64,000 bases of DNA. Source: Bacillota bacterium. Lineage in GTDB: Bacteria; Bacillota; Clostridia; Lachnospirales; Cellulosilyticaceae. The translations under genes and the position numbers were made by a program. The notes under the pieces are model-generated. The model ran no database searches and was not told where the DNA came from. It was given only the letters and a program-made list of their open reading frames with translations. Location: positions 50,417 through 114,416 of the forward strand of contig JAEYPM010000019.1 of assembly GCA_023410675.1 (NCBI GenBank), in the 5' to 3' direction. Positions 1-7,899 of the stretch are shown here, piece after piece; position 1 is the first letter of the stretch, and each line of letters starts with the position of its first letter.

Positions 1-1165
1 GATAACCGTCTAATTCTATAGCTCTGGTATAATCTTGCATGGCTTGATTTTTCATCCCCAATTTAAGTTTTTCAAGTGCCATATTGCAATAGCATGCTGC
101 AAAATGACTATTATTTTTCTTTTCATAAAGCCAATTTGTATTAGTTACATGTTCGTCATCATCCACTATATCTTCCTCTTTACAGTATTTTACACAAAGC
201 AACTTATTATCAATAATTTGTGTAAAATCAGCTATAGCTTCTTCATGTCTATTTAGTTTTGAGTATGCATTACCTCTATCTTGATAGTATTGATGCCAAT
301 CATCTTGTAACTCTATAGCTGTAGTATAATCATCTATCGCTTGATCTAACTTATCTATTTTATAATAACATAAGCCTCTATAATAATAGTCGTCTGCATA
401 TTGAGAATCATATTGAATAGCTTTATTAAGGTCATTTATTGCTTCTTGATTTTTTCCCTGTTTATAATAAGTCTTCCCTCTATAGCGATAAGCATTTACA
501 TCTTTAGGATTGATATACAGTGCTTGCGTTAAATCATCTAAAGCCTTTTCATATTCTCTTGCTCTAAAATACAAACTACCTCTTAAGGTATATTCAACAG
601 TGTTTTGGTCTAATAATTCTAATGCTTTTTCGAAATCTGATTTAATATCTACATAGATGAAATTATAATAACAAAGTCCTCTCATATAATGCACATAACA
701 AAGTTTTGAATACTTAACACCTGACTTAATAATCACAGTATAATCCTTTATAGCCTTTTTATAATCATTTTGTTTATAATACAAATTACCTCTAATATAA
801 TAGTAATCAAGTTCATCACTATTAAGGCTTATCAACGCAGTGTAATCATCAATCAATCCTTGGGTGTATTCATTTTTGCATGTATATTCTTTTACATCAT
901 CAGAGTCAGTATAATCCCAAACAGCCTTATCGTATTGACCTAATTTGTAATATATTATAGCTCTATTATGATAATATAAAGGCTGTGTATCATCTAATTC
1001 TATTGCTCTTGTAAAATACTTTTCAGCTTCATTAAGATTACCTTGTTTATAATGTGCACAACCTATAATGTGATAATACTTTGAATAATTGTTGTTCCAT
1101 TCTATGAGCTTCGTATAATGATCAATAAAAATATTGCTATAATCTTCCTCAATACAATTTTTCAT
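1..1165 (-). CDS. TPR-repeat protein, partial (C-terminus beyond window)
   Basis: An open minus-strand frame begins at an ATG at 1163-1165 behind a GGGGCAGGGG ribosome site and stays open to base 1, giving at least 388 codons. The translation (MKNCIEEDYSNIF...) is tandem ~34-residue TPR units with the recurring pattern DYTxAIELD and YYYRGxxYYK. It is closely similar to the next gene upstream (start 2979), so it is the fifth member of a tandem paralogue family and probably its operon partner 14 bp downstream. TPR proteins are protein-interaction scaffolds. No signal peptide, membrane segment or catalytic domain is visible, so the function is unknown. The coding call is firm; the full length is not known. 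Confidence 0.85.
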   Translation of the reverse strand, partial: MKNCIEEDYSNIFIDHYTKLIEWNNNYSKYYHIIGCAHYKQGNLNEAEKYFTRAIELDDTQPLYYHNRAIIYYKLGQYDKAVWDYTDSDDVKEYTCKNEYTQGLIDDYTALISLNSDELDYYYIRGNLYYKQNDYKKAIKDYTVIIKSGVKYSKLCYVHYMRGLCYYNFIYVDIKSDFEKALELLDQNTVEYTLRGSLYFRAREYEKALDDLTQALYINPKDVNAYRYRGKTYYKQGKNQEAINDLNKAIQYDSQYADDYYYRGLCYYKIDKLDQAIDDYTTAIELQDDWHQYYQDRGNAYSKLNRHEEAIADFTQIIDNKLLCVKYCKEEDIVDDDEHVTNTNWLYEKKNNSHFAACYCNMALEKLKLGMKNQAMQDYTRAIELDGY

Positions 1166-1179
1166 ACCCCTGCCCCTTT

Positions 1180-2979
1180 TTATCGACTATTACAACTCTG
1201 AATTTCCTTTACTTTTTCATAATCACTAATCGCTGCCTGTAAATTGTTTTTCTTCCTATAGGCATCTCCTCTAGCTAAATATGCTCCTGCACATTGATTA
1301 TCTTCATTGATTATAAAGGAATAATCATCAATAGCCCCATCATAATCTTCCAATTTCATATGAAGGTCAGCTCTCATTATATAGTAATTTTTATTTTCAG
1401 TATTTAACATTATAAGTTCAGTAAAATCTTCAACTGCTTTCTGATACTGCTCCAGCTTCTTATATAGCAAGGCTCTTCGCTCAAGTGACAGAATTCTTGC
1501 TGTTTTGTCCTTTGAGTCCTTTAGTTCTATAATCTTAGTATAGTCATCTATAGCTTTGTCATATTCCTTTTCCTTTTCATATATCTGATAAGCTCTTAAA
1601 TAATAGGGCTGTATAAAATGGCTGCATATCTCTATAGCTTTCGTAAAATCTTCCTTTGCATAATCATTCATACCTAATTCAACATAAATGTAGCCTCTAC
1701 TAAAATAAATTTTTGCAAGTTTCTCATTGTTATAACTTTCCAGCAACGTATTGGTCTCTCTTATCTTTATTTCGTCTTCTGTTGTTATATCTTCTGCTTC
1801 ATAGTAATTTGTACACTGATAATTGTTATTGATAACATGTGTAAAATCAGCTATAGCCTCTTTACGTTTTTCTAAGTTCGCGTATGCCTTCGCTCTATAT
1901 ATGTAATATTCAAGATTATCATTTTCTATCTCTATAGCTCTAGTATAATCTGCAATTGCCTTATCAAACATTTTCATCGTATAATATATTCTTGCTCTAT
2001 AATAATAGTCTTCTGCAAATTTACCATCATATTGGATGGCCTTATTAAACTGCTTTATTGCTTCTTCATTGTTTTCTTGCTGATTGTATGTCATGCCCAA
2101 ATAGCGATAGGCATTTACATCTTTAGCATTGATAGAAAGTGCTTGCTTGAAATCAGCTAATGCCTTGTCATATTCTTCTAATGTAAAATATATACATCCT
2201 CTTAAACTATAATTGATGGATTCATTATTTAATAACGTCAATGCTATTTCTAAATCTTGATCAGCTTGATCATAATAATGTAATTTATTACAACATAGTG
2301 CTCTCTTATAATAAATATCATAAAGCATTGAATGTTTAATATCTGACTCTATAATCCTAGTGTAATCCTTCATAGCTTGTCTAAAGTTCTTTTGCTCATA
2401 ATAGAGATTACCCCTGATATAATAATAATCAAGCTCTCTACTATCAAGCCTTATTAACTCAGTATAATCATCTATCAAATGCTTATTATATTCTTTTTTA
2501 CATATATATTCTTTTACCTCATCATAGTAAACATCATGATTACTTTCCTCATTTTCTGAGTATAAATTCATCATGATATAATTTGCTTTCTCATAATCCT
2601 CAATGGCTGCATCTAAATTACCTTGCAATCTTAAGGCATCTGCTCTTCTTAAAAAAACTTTAGCCGATTCACGATTTATACCTGCTTCTTTATCCAAATT
2701 ATTTAATGTAATTACTTGAGTATAATCCCAAGTTGCCTTTTCATATTGATTGAGTTTAAAAAATACAGCAGCCCTGTTTTGATAATACAAAGGCTGTGTA
2801 CTTTCTAATGCTATCGCTCTTGTAAAATCTAATGTTGCTTCCTCTAAACTACCTTGCCGATAATAGGCACACCCTCTAATAATGTAATATCTCGGATTAC
2901 TCCTGTATAATTCTATGAGCGTAGTAAAATGCTGAATAATTTTATTACTATAATCTCCCTCTTGAATATAGTTTTCCAT
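1180..2979 (-). CDS. TPR-repeat protein (599 aa)
   Basis: The protein is almost entirely tetratricopeptide repeats, at least a dozen units of about 34 residues with motifs such as YDKAIADYTRAIEIE and YYYRARIYY. It has no signal peptide, membrane segment or enzymatic domain and should be a soluble scaffold. The start at 2979 follows AAAAGGGG. It lies 23 bp downstream of the 191-aa TPR gene and 14 bp upstream of the partial TPR gene. Its N-terminal ~150 residues (MENYIQEGDYSNKII...) match the partial paralogue, so the two arose by tandem duplication. The repeat family is certain; the biological role is not recognisable. Confidence 0.9.
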   Translation of the reverse strand: MENYIQEGDYSNKIIQHFTTLIELYRSNPRYYIIRGCAYYRQGSLEEATLDFTRAIALESTQPLYYQNRAAVFFKLNQYEKATWDYTQVITLNNLDKEAGINRESAKVFLRRADALRLQGNLDAAIEDYEKANYIMMNLYSENEESNHDVYYDEVKEYICKKEYNKHLIDDYTELIRLDSRELDYYYIRGNLYYEQKNFRQAMKDYTRIIESDIKHSMLYDIYYKRALCCNKLHYYDQADQDLEIALTLLNNESINYSLRGCIYFTLEEYDKALADFKQALSINAKDVNAYRYLGMTYNQQENNEEAIKQFNKAIQYDGKFAEDYYYRARIYYTMKMFDKAIADYTRAIEIENDNLEYYIYRAKAYANLEKRKEAIADFTHVINNNYQCTNYYEAEDITTEDEIKIRETNTLLESYNNEKLAKIYFSRGYIYVELGMNDYAKEDFTKAIEICSHFIQPYYLRAYQIYEKEKEYDKAIDDYTKIIELKDSKDKTARILSLERRALLYKKLEQYQKAVEDFTELIMLNTENKNYYIMRADLHMKLEDYDGAIDDYSFIINEDNQCAGAYLARGDAYRKKNNLQAAISDYEKVKEIQSCNSR

Positions 2980-3002
2980 ATCTTTTCCCCTTTTATAGAC
3001 TA

Positions 3003-3578
3003 CTATAGATCGACCTGAATTTTTCTTGTTTCCTCATAGTCATTAATCGCTGCTTCTAAATTCCCCTGCATTCTATAAGCATCTGCTCTCCCCAAAAAAG
3101 CCTCCGCACACTTACTATCCATATTTATTACATATGTATAGTCTTCAATAGCCTTGTCATATTCCTCTAGCTCGCAATATGTCTTTGCTCTCATTTTGTA
3201 ACTAAGAGCATCTGTATCTTGCAATTCAATTGCCTTTGTAAAGTCCTTTATAGCATAATCAAAAAGATTTAGCTGCGTATAAAGTAATCCTCTATTTCTA
3301 TAATATAAAGGTTCTGTATCATTTAATTCTATTGCCCGAGTAAAATCATACATAGCTTTCTCAAGTTCCCCTTGCTTATAATACATGCAGCCTCTAATAC
3401 TATAATATCTTGGCTCGCTACTATCTAGCTCAATCAATTGAGTATAGTCCATAGCCATTCTGTTATTATATACATCTTCCTTATCATTTGCCTGTATAGT
3501 GATTTTACAGGGCTCTTTATCTATCAAGTTTTCTTCTTTGGCGAATTTGGTTATTGTAATGGGGATATATTTTTTCAT
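3003..3578 (-). CDS. Short TPR-repeat protein (191 aa)
   Basis: After a ~40-residue non-TPR N-terminus (MKKYIPITITKFAKEE...) there are four to five TPR units (YYSIRGCMYYKQGELEKAMYD and similar). The N-terminal MKKYI pattern resembles MRKYIEV and MKTLIKV of the two genes upstream, and its first repeats resemble those of the 599-aa paralogue. It therefore looks like a chimera or shortened copy within the family. The start is supported by GGAAAGGAAAG. Gaps of 22-23 bp on both sides indicate co-transcription. The function is unknown. Confidence 0.88.
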   Translation of the reverse strand: MKKYIPITITKFAKEENLIDKEPCKITIQANDKEDVYNNRMAMDYTQLIELDSSEPRYYSIRGCMYYKQGELEKAMYDFTRAIELNDTEPLYYRNRGLLYTQLNLFDYAIKDFTKAIELQDTDALSYKMRAKTYCELEEYDKAIEDYTYVINMDSKCAEAFLGRADAYRMQGNLEAAINDYEETRKIQVDL

Positions 3579-3600
3579 ATACTTTCCTTTCCACCTATGA

Positions 3601-4617
3601 CTAAGACTGAACCTTCTTTAAATCCCTTGCTTTTTTGTAATCATCTATAGCAGAAGATAAGTCTCCTAATTCTCTATAAGCATTTCCTCTAGCTTCATAG
3701 GTTTGTGCATCATTTATATTCAGTGCAAGTGACAGCGTGTAATCTTTAATTGCTTCATCATACTGATTCAGTTTCTCATAGACCTTAGCTCTACTTAAAT
3801 AGTATGTATAAACCTTATCATTAAGTTTTATGGCCTGTGAAAATTCTATTAAAGCCTCTCCATATCTTCCCTGTTGATCATACACATTCCCTTTTCCTTC
3901 ATAGCCTAATGGATTAAGATTATTAATCTCAGTAGCTGTTACATAATCATTGATTGCTTCTTGCATTCTATGTTGAATTTCATATATTTTGGCTCTATAA
4001 ATATACGCCATATCTATCTGACTATTTAACTCTATTGTTTTATTTATATCACTCTGTGACAACTCATACTGACCTTTCAAATAGTAAGCTACTCCTCGTT
4101 GAAGATAAGCCATTGTAAAACTTTCATCTATTTGAATAGCTGACGTATAGTCTTCTATAGCTTCTGTAAGCCTATTTAACTGCCCATAAGCAGAACCCCT
4201 ATTCACAAAATAGCTTACAGTAGTATTATCAAGATTAATGGCATTAGTAAAGCTCTCGATTGCTTTTTCATAGGCTCCTTCACCGAAATATACTTTACCT
4301 TCATTACCAAATTCAAGTGCTTGCTGTTTGTTAGCCTCAGCAATACTTTCGCTATAACTTGTTTCATCTTGAACAGGTTCACCTTGAATGGATTCATCTT
4401 GAATACGTTCATCTTGAATATGCTCATCTTGAATATGCTCATCTTGAATATGCTCATCCTGAATACGTTCATCTTGAATACGTTCATCTTGCATGTTATC
4501 ACTTTGTATGTTCTCATATTCATTTTGCACGTTATCATATTGATGTGACATTTTCTCATATTGATTATTGCTTTCTTTTCTCAATTTGTCTCTTGACACC
4601 TTAATCAATGTTTTCAT
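3601..4617 (-). CDS. TPR-repeat protein with pentapeptide minisatellite (338 aa)
   Basis: The start chosen is the ATG at 4615-4617 (MKTLIKVSRDKLRKE). It has an AAGGGGAG ribosome site, an N-terminus like the neighbouring paralogues, and a 31-bp gap to the upstream gene. An earlier ATG at 4686 would overlap that gene and lacks a ribosome site. Residues ~17-41 are Asn/Gln-rich, residues 42-86 are nine imperfect IQDER-type pentapeptides, and from ~95 onward there are about seven TPR units. The acidic low-complexity linker may be a flexible or coiled spacer. No secretion or membrane signal is seen. Function unknown. Confidence 0.87.
   Translation of the reverse strand: MKTLIKVSRDKLRKESNNQYEKMSHQYDNVQNEYENIQSDNMQDERIQDERIQDEHIQDEHIQDEHIQDERIQDESIQGEPVQDETSYSESIAEANKQQALEFGNEGKVYFGEGAYEKAIESFTNAINLDNTTVSYFVNRGSAYGQLNRLTEAIEDYTSAIQIDESFTMAYLQRGVAYYLKGQYELSQSDINKTIELNSQIDMAYIYRAKIYEIQHRMQEAINDYVTATEINNLNPLGYEGKGNVYDQQGRYGEALIEFSQAIKLNDKVYTYYLSRAKVYEKLNQYDEAIKDYTLSLALNINDAQTYEARGNAYRELGDLSSAIDDYKKARDLKKVQS
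4360..4494 (-). repeat. 15-bp tandem repeat (minisatellite), 9 units
   Basis: Nine consecutive 15-bp units on the minus strand encode MQDER, IQDER, IQDEH x3, IQDER, IQDES, IQGEP and VQDET. The central units are identical or nearly identical at DNA level and decay towards the downstream edge. The unit length is a multiple of three, so copy-number change alters protein length without frameshift. Long open frames in other registers here are by-products of the repeat. Confidence 0.95.
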
Positions 4618-4648
4618 TTTATTATACTCCCCTTCTTGTATACTTGAC

Positions 4649-6037
4649 CTATCTTCTATATCTACTATATCTTGATCGTCTTGCATTTAGATGAAACATT
4701 CTAAAAATGGTATTATTTAAATACAACAGATTATTAATTGTAGAAAGTATTAAATTGACTGTATGAATATCATCTTTACAATCATTTTTACACTCATCAT
4801 TTATCATATAACTATTTTTATAATATTTATCTTTCAAAGAAACTGCTTTTAAATAATCACTTTTTGCAGCTTCTTGATTCCCCAACTCTTTATATGCATT
4901 CCCTCTGTAAAAATAAGTAGCTATATTACTATTATTTATTGTTATTGCCGTAGAACAGTCGTGCACAGCCTTTTGGTATTTGCCTTTCTTAAAATAAGCA
5001 TTCCCTCTTTCAATATAGTACTTATCTTTATTATTATCTAACTCAATTGCTCTTGTAAAATCTGCTATTGCCTTATCATATTGGCTTATTGAGAGAAATA
5101 CTTTTCCTCTTTTATAATAATAGTCTGAATGATTACTATCTATTTCTATGGCTCTCGTATAATCTTTTTCTGCCTTTTCCATTCTTCCTAACTGAACGTA
5201 GGCATCTCCTCTTTTAGAATAGCAATAGGCATCTTGACAATTTAGTCCGATAGGCAAAGCGTAACTTTCTATAGCTTTCTCATAGAGGGACTTGGCATAA
5301 AATGCATTGCCTATAGCCAGTAAATAGCGATGCTCATTAGGTGCTAACTGACTTGCAAATGTATAATCTGCTATTGCCAAATCATAGGACTGCATCCCAT
5401 AATGAGCAGTTCCTCTACTATAATAAAATTCAGCCTTACTGCCATTTAATGAAATAGCTTTTGTATAATCATCGACTGCCTTTTTATATTTAAAAATATG
5501 TTTATATGTGTCCCCTCTATAATAATAGTATGATGCTTCAGGAGCAAGATTTATTGCTTTTGTAAAGTCCTTTATTGCGTTATCAAAATACGCGTACTTA
5601 TCATATAAAAGTCCTCTACAACAATAATATAGTGCATTATGACTATCTAAATGAATAGCCTGTGAATAATCTTGTATGGCTTCATTCACTTTATCGATAT
5701 AAGAATATACTTCTCCTCTTTCAAAATAATAACTTGCTTTTTTATCATTTAATTGTATCGCCTGTATGTAGTTATCTATTGCTTCATCATATTTGCCTAA
5801 GACTTTTAAAGTATATGCTTTCTTAGCATAATGCTCAGCAGCATTCTTATTCGCGTTGATCTCTTGTTCATGCTGTTTTGCTCTATTATATTCTTCCACT
5901 TCATTAGGTTGCTTTGTAGGTCTGCTATCTATATTTCCCGTTTCATTACTGTTTAAGTTTTGGCTATGTTTTTGCTCTAAAGGTGGCTTCAAGTGACTTG
6001 AAAGTTTTTTCCGATCAACTTCTATATATTTCCGCAC
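4649..6037 (-). CDS. TPR-repeat protein (462 aa), first gene of TPR operon
   Basis: The start is GTG at 6035-6037, placed five bases after AAAGGGAG. An overlapping ATG two bases upstream is in another frame. Residues 1-55 are polar (MRKYIEVDRKKLSSHLK). Residues ~60-405 hold about ten TPR units, and a short tail of unrelated sequence follows. It is the promoter-proximal member of five tandem TPR genes. No enzyme domain, signal peptide or transmembrane helix is visible. The repeats are unambiguous, but neither partner nor role can be read from the sequence. The operon lies directly downstream of the spoIIA terminator, with no evident functional link. Confidence 0.9.
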   Translation of the reverse strand: MRKYIEVDRKKLSSHLKPPLEQKHSQNLNSNETGNIDSRPTKQPNEVEEYNRAKQHEQEINANKNAAEHYAKKAYTLKVLGKYDEAIDNYIQAIQLNDKKASYYFERGEVYSYIDKVNEAIQDYSQAIHLDSHNALYYCCRGLLYDKYAYFDNAIKDFTKAINLAPEASYYYYRGDTYKHIFKYKKAVDDYTKAISLNGSKAEFYYSRGTAHYGMQSYDLAIADYTFASQLAPNEHRYLLAIGNAFYAKSLYEKAIESYALPIGLNCQDAYCYSKRGDAYVQLGRMEKAEKDYTRAIEIDSNHSDYYYKRGKVFLSISQYDKAIADFTRAIELDNNKDKYYIERGNAYFKKGKYQKAVHDCSTAITINNSNIATYFYRGNAYKELGNQEAAKSDYLKAVSLKDKYYKNSYMINDECKNDCKDDIHTVNLILSTINNLLYLNNTIFRMFHLNARRSRYSRYRR

Positions 6038-6101
6038 ATTATCTCCCTTTCATTATAAAAACATATTAAAAATTAAAAATTCAAAAAACACTTATTCTTA
6101 T

Positions 6102-6129
6102 ATTTTATCATAGTGTCTCTATTTTTCAA
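6102..6129 (-). promoter_or_regulatory. Promoter for TPR operon
   Basis: On the minus strand TTGAAA (6124-6129), a 16-bp spacer and TAAAAT (6102-6107) are preceded by an extended TG at -14. It lies about 65 bp upstream of the first TPR start codon and downstream of the sigF terminator. Confidence 0.6.
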
Positions 6130-6149
6130 ATATATCTCTTTCTTAAAAA

Positions 6150-6196
6150 ACAACAAATCTCACCACAAAAGTTAATCTTTATATGGTGAGATTTTT
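6150..6196 (-). terminator. Rho-independent terminator of spoIIA operon
   Basis: A perfect 11-bp stem, AAATCTCACCA/TGGTGAGATTT (arms 6155-6165 and 6184-6194), is followed on the minus strand by GTTGTTTTTT. It lies immediately after the sigF stop codon. Confidence 0.85.
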
Positions 6197-6197
6197 A

Positions 6198-6917
6198 TTA
6201 TCCATGAAGCATGCTTCTCATTTTCCTTAATATACGTTTTTCAATCCTTGAAACTTGCACTTGAGATATATTTAGCATTTTCGCTATTTCTGTTTGGGTT
6301 CTATCTTCAAAATACCGAAGTGTAATAATTTCCCTTTCTAGTGGTAATAGTGATTGAATAATCTCAGATACAACTATTTTATCAATGATGTTTGCCTGTT
6401 CTAAAGGCATTTGATCTATTTTGTCTGATAAGGTAATAGGCTTACCATCTCCTTGATGAATCACAGCATTTAAGGATTCTATTTCTGCATTAGATTCTAA
6501 AGCAGCAACTACCTCTTCTACATCAAGTTCCATGCTGGCAGCTAACTCACAAATAGTAGGTTCTCTATCTAATTCTCTTATCATCTCTTCCTTAAGTGTT
6601 CTTGCCTTATAGGCAACTTCTTTTAGTGTTCTACTGACTTTTATCATACCATCATCACGAAGAAATCTTTTTATTTCTCCTACAATCATAGGCACTGCAT
6701 AGGTTGAAAACTTAACATTGTAACTTAGATCAAACTTATCGATACTTTTTAATAACCCAATGCTACCTATTTGAAATAAATCTTCCATGTCGTATCCCCT
6801 ATTGGCAAACCTTTTTACAAGGCTCCATACAAGACCCATATTTTCTTTTACTAAAACATCTCTAACTTCCTCATCTCCAGCTTGTGCTTTTTCAATCAGT
6901 TCTAGGGTATGATCCAT
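6198..6917 (-). CDS. sigF: RNA polymerase sporulation sigma factor SigF
   Basis: This 239-aa sigma-70 family protein has region 2 (DLFQIGSIGLLKSIDKFD, with VKFSTYAVPMIVGEIKRFLR), region 3 and a C-terminal region 4 helix-turn-helix (TQTEIAKMLNISQVQVSRIE). The length and the order spoIIAA-spoIIAB-sigF identify it as the forespore-specific first sigma factor SpoIIAC rather than SigG. SpoIIAB binds and inhibits it until SpoIIAA is dephosphorylated after asymmetric division. The start at 6917 is preceded by GGAAAGGTGATG. It is separated by 33 bp from spoIIAB and followed by a strong terminator. Confidence 0.96.
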   Translation of the reverse strand: MDHTLELIEKAQAGDEEVRDVLVKENMGLVWSLVKRFANRGYDMEDLFQIGSIGLLKSIDKFDLSYNVKFSTYAVPMIVGEIKRFLRDDGMIKVSRTLKEVAYKARTLKEEMIRELDREPTICELAASMELDVEEVVAALESNAEIESLNAVIHQGDGKPITLSDKIDQMPLEQANIIDKIVVSEIIQSLLPLEREIITLRYFEDRTQTEIAKMLNISQVQVSRIEKRILRKMRSMLHG

Positions 6918-6950
6918 ATTTCATCACCTTTCCTCGAGACATATGTAGGA

Positions 6951-7379
6951 TTACCCCTTAAGAGATTTTTTCATCTTAACGGCAGTTCCTTTACCTGGCT
7001 CTGACCATACTTCTACCTCATCCATCATAGTCTGCATTACTGTAAAACCAAGCCCTGCCCTTTCTTCATCTAAAGAAGTGCTATATAAGGTTGTCATCGC
7101 TTCTTCAACATTACTTATCCCTTTTCCATAATCAATAACTTCAATTGTGACCATGTCATCTTCATAGAAACACTTAATTTTTATCAGCTCATCCTCACGG
7201 CTGTCATATCCATGTATAATGCTATTAGTAACGGCTTCTGAAACCGCTGTTTTGATATCATACAAAACTTCCATAATAGGATCTAACTGAGATACAAAGG
7301 CTGATACTGCAATTCGTGCAAATGATTCATTAATTGAGTTACTACTAAATTGTACTTCCATGCTATTCTTTCTTGGCAT
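6951..7379 (-). CDS. spoIIAB: Anti-sigma F factor SpoIIAB (serine kinase)
   Basis: This 142-aa GHKL-type ATPase has an N-box (AVSEAVTNSIIHGYD), a G1 box (DYGKGI) and a G2 region (GLGF). SpoIIAB sequesters SigF and phosphorylates SpoIIAA. Residues 8-35 (VQFSSNSINESFARIAVSAF) match the family N-terminus. The start at 7379 has a GGGGG ribosome site eight bases upstream; Met-7 would fit the typical family start but has a poorer site. It is the middle gene of the three-gene operon. Confidence 0.95.
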   Translation of the reverse strand: MPRKNSMEVQFSSNSINESFARIAVSAFVSQLDPIMEVLYDIKTAVSEAVTNSIIHGYDSREDELIKIKCFYEDDMVTIEVIDYGKGISNVEEAMTTLYSTSLDEERAGLGFTVMQTMMDEVEVWSEPGKGTAVKMKKSLKG

Positions 7380-7401
7380 GTTCTATCCCCCTAAGTATTC
7401 T

Positions 7402-7740
7402 TTATGCTAAATTTTCTATCGCTTCTTCTTTACTCTCATAAACCTTCATCAGCTTATAGATGCCAGACATATTTAATAGCTTTTGTGTTTCTTGACTAAC
7501 ATTATAAAGTGCTATTTTCCCGCCACATATGGCTACATTTCTGTATCGTCCCATAAGCATTCCAATACCTGAACTGTCCATAAATTTAATTTTTTCAAAG
7601 TCTATAAGCAGGTTTTGTGCTCTTCTTTTTTGATATTCTCTATCAATTTTTTGTCTTATCTCCACACAGGTATGGTGGTCTATTTCCCCTTGTAAAATCG
7701 CCACTAGTGTTCTTCCATTCATAATGAACTCAATACTCAC
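7402..7740 (-). CDS. spoIIAA: Anti-sigma F factor antagonist SpoIIAA
   Basis: A 112-aa STAS-domain protein with the motif FMDSSGIGMLMGRY, which contains the serine phosphorylated by SpoIIAB. When dephosphorylated it captures SpoIIAB and frees SigF. The start codon is GTG (7738-7740) after a GGGAGAG ribosome site. It is the first gene of the operon and has the usual family length. Confidence 0.95.
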   Translation of the reverse strand: MSIEFIMNGRTLVAILQGEIDHHTCVEIRQKIDREYQKRRAQNLLIDFEKIKFMDSSGIGMLMGRYRNVAICGGKIALYNVSQETQKLLNMSGIYKLMKVYESKEEAIENLA

Positions 7741-7804
7741 ATCACATCTCTCCCTTTATTTATATAGCTTGTCTTTTTGGGCTTATAAAGTGTCGTTCTT
7801 ATTT

Positions 7805-7833
7805 AGAATATTATAATTACCATTTTTTGTCAA
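7805..7833 (-). promoter_or_regulatory. Candidate promoter of spoIIA operon
   Basis: On the minus strand TTGACA (7828-7833), a 17-bp spacer and TATTCT (7805-7810) lie 65-95 bp before spoIIAA. In Bacillus this operon uses SigH and Spo0A-P. No clear SigH promoter was recognised; a degenerate TGTCG sequence at 7791-7795 could be part of a Spo0A box, but the match is weak. Confidence 0.4.
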
Positions 7834-7854
7834 TACCGTTAATATATACATAAT

Positions 7855-7899
7855 AATAAAATAACAACCTACCAAAAATCACATTTCTGATAGGTTGTT
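7855..7899 (-). terminator. Terminator of zinc-ribbon TPR gene
   Basis: The 9-bp stem AACAACCTA/TAGGTTGTT (7863-7871 and 7891-7899) brackets the stop codon of the 459-aa gene. A T-rich tail (ATTTTATTATT) follows on the minus strand. The plus-strand side also ends in T6, so it may work in both directions. Confidence 0.65.

Noticed and set aside
4215..4604. Long ORFs in other frames across the minisatellite
   Set aside because: They are created by the 15-bp repeat, lack ribosome sites and consist of repeat-derived low-complexity sequence.
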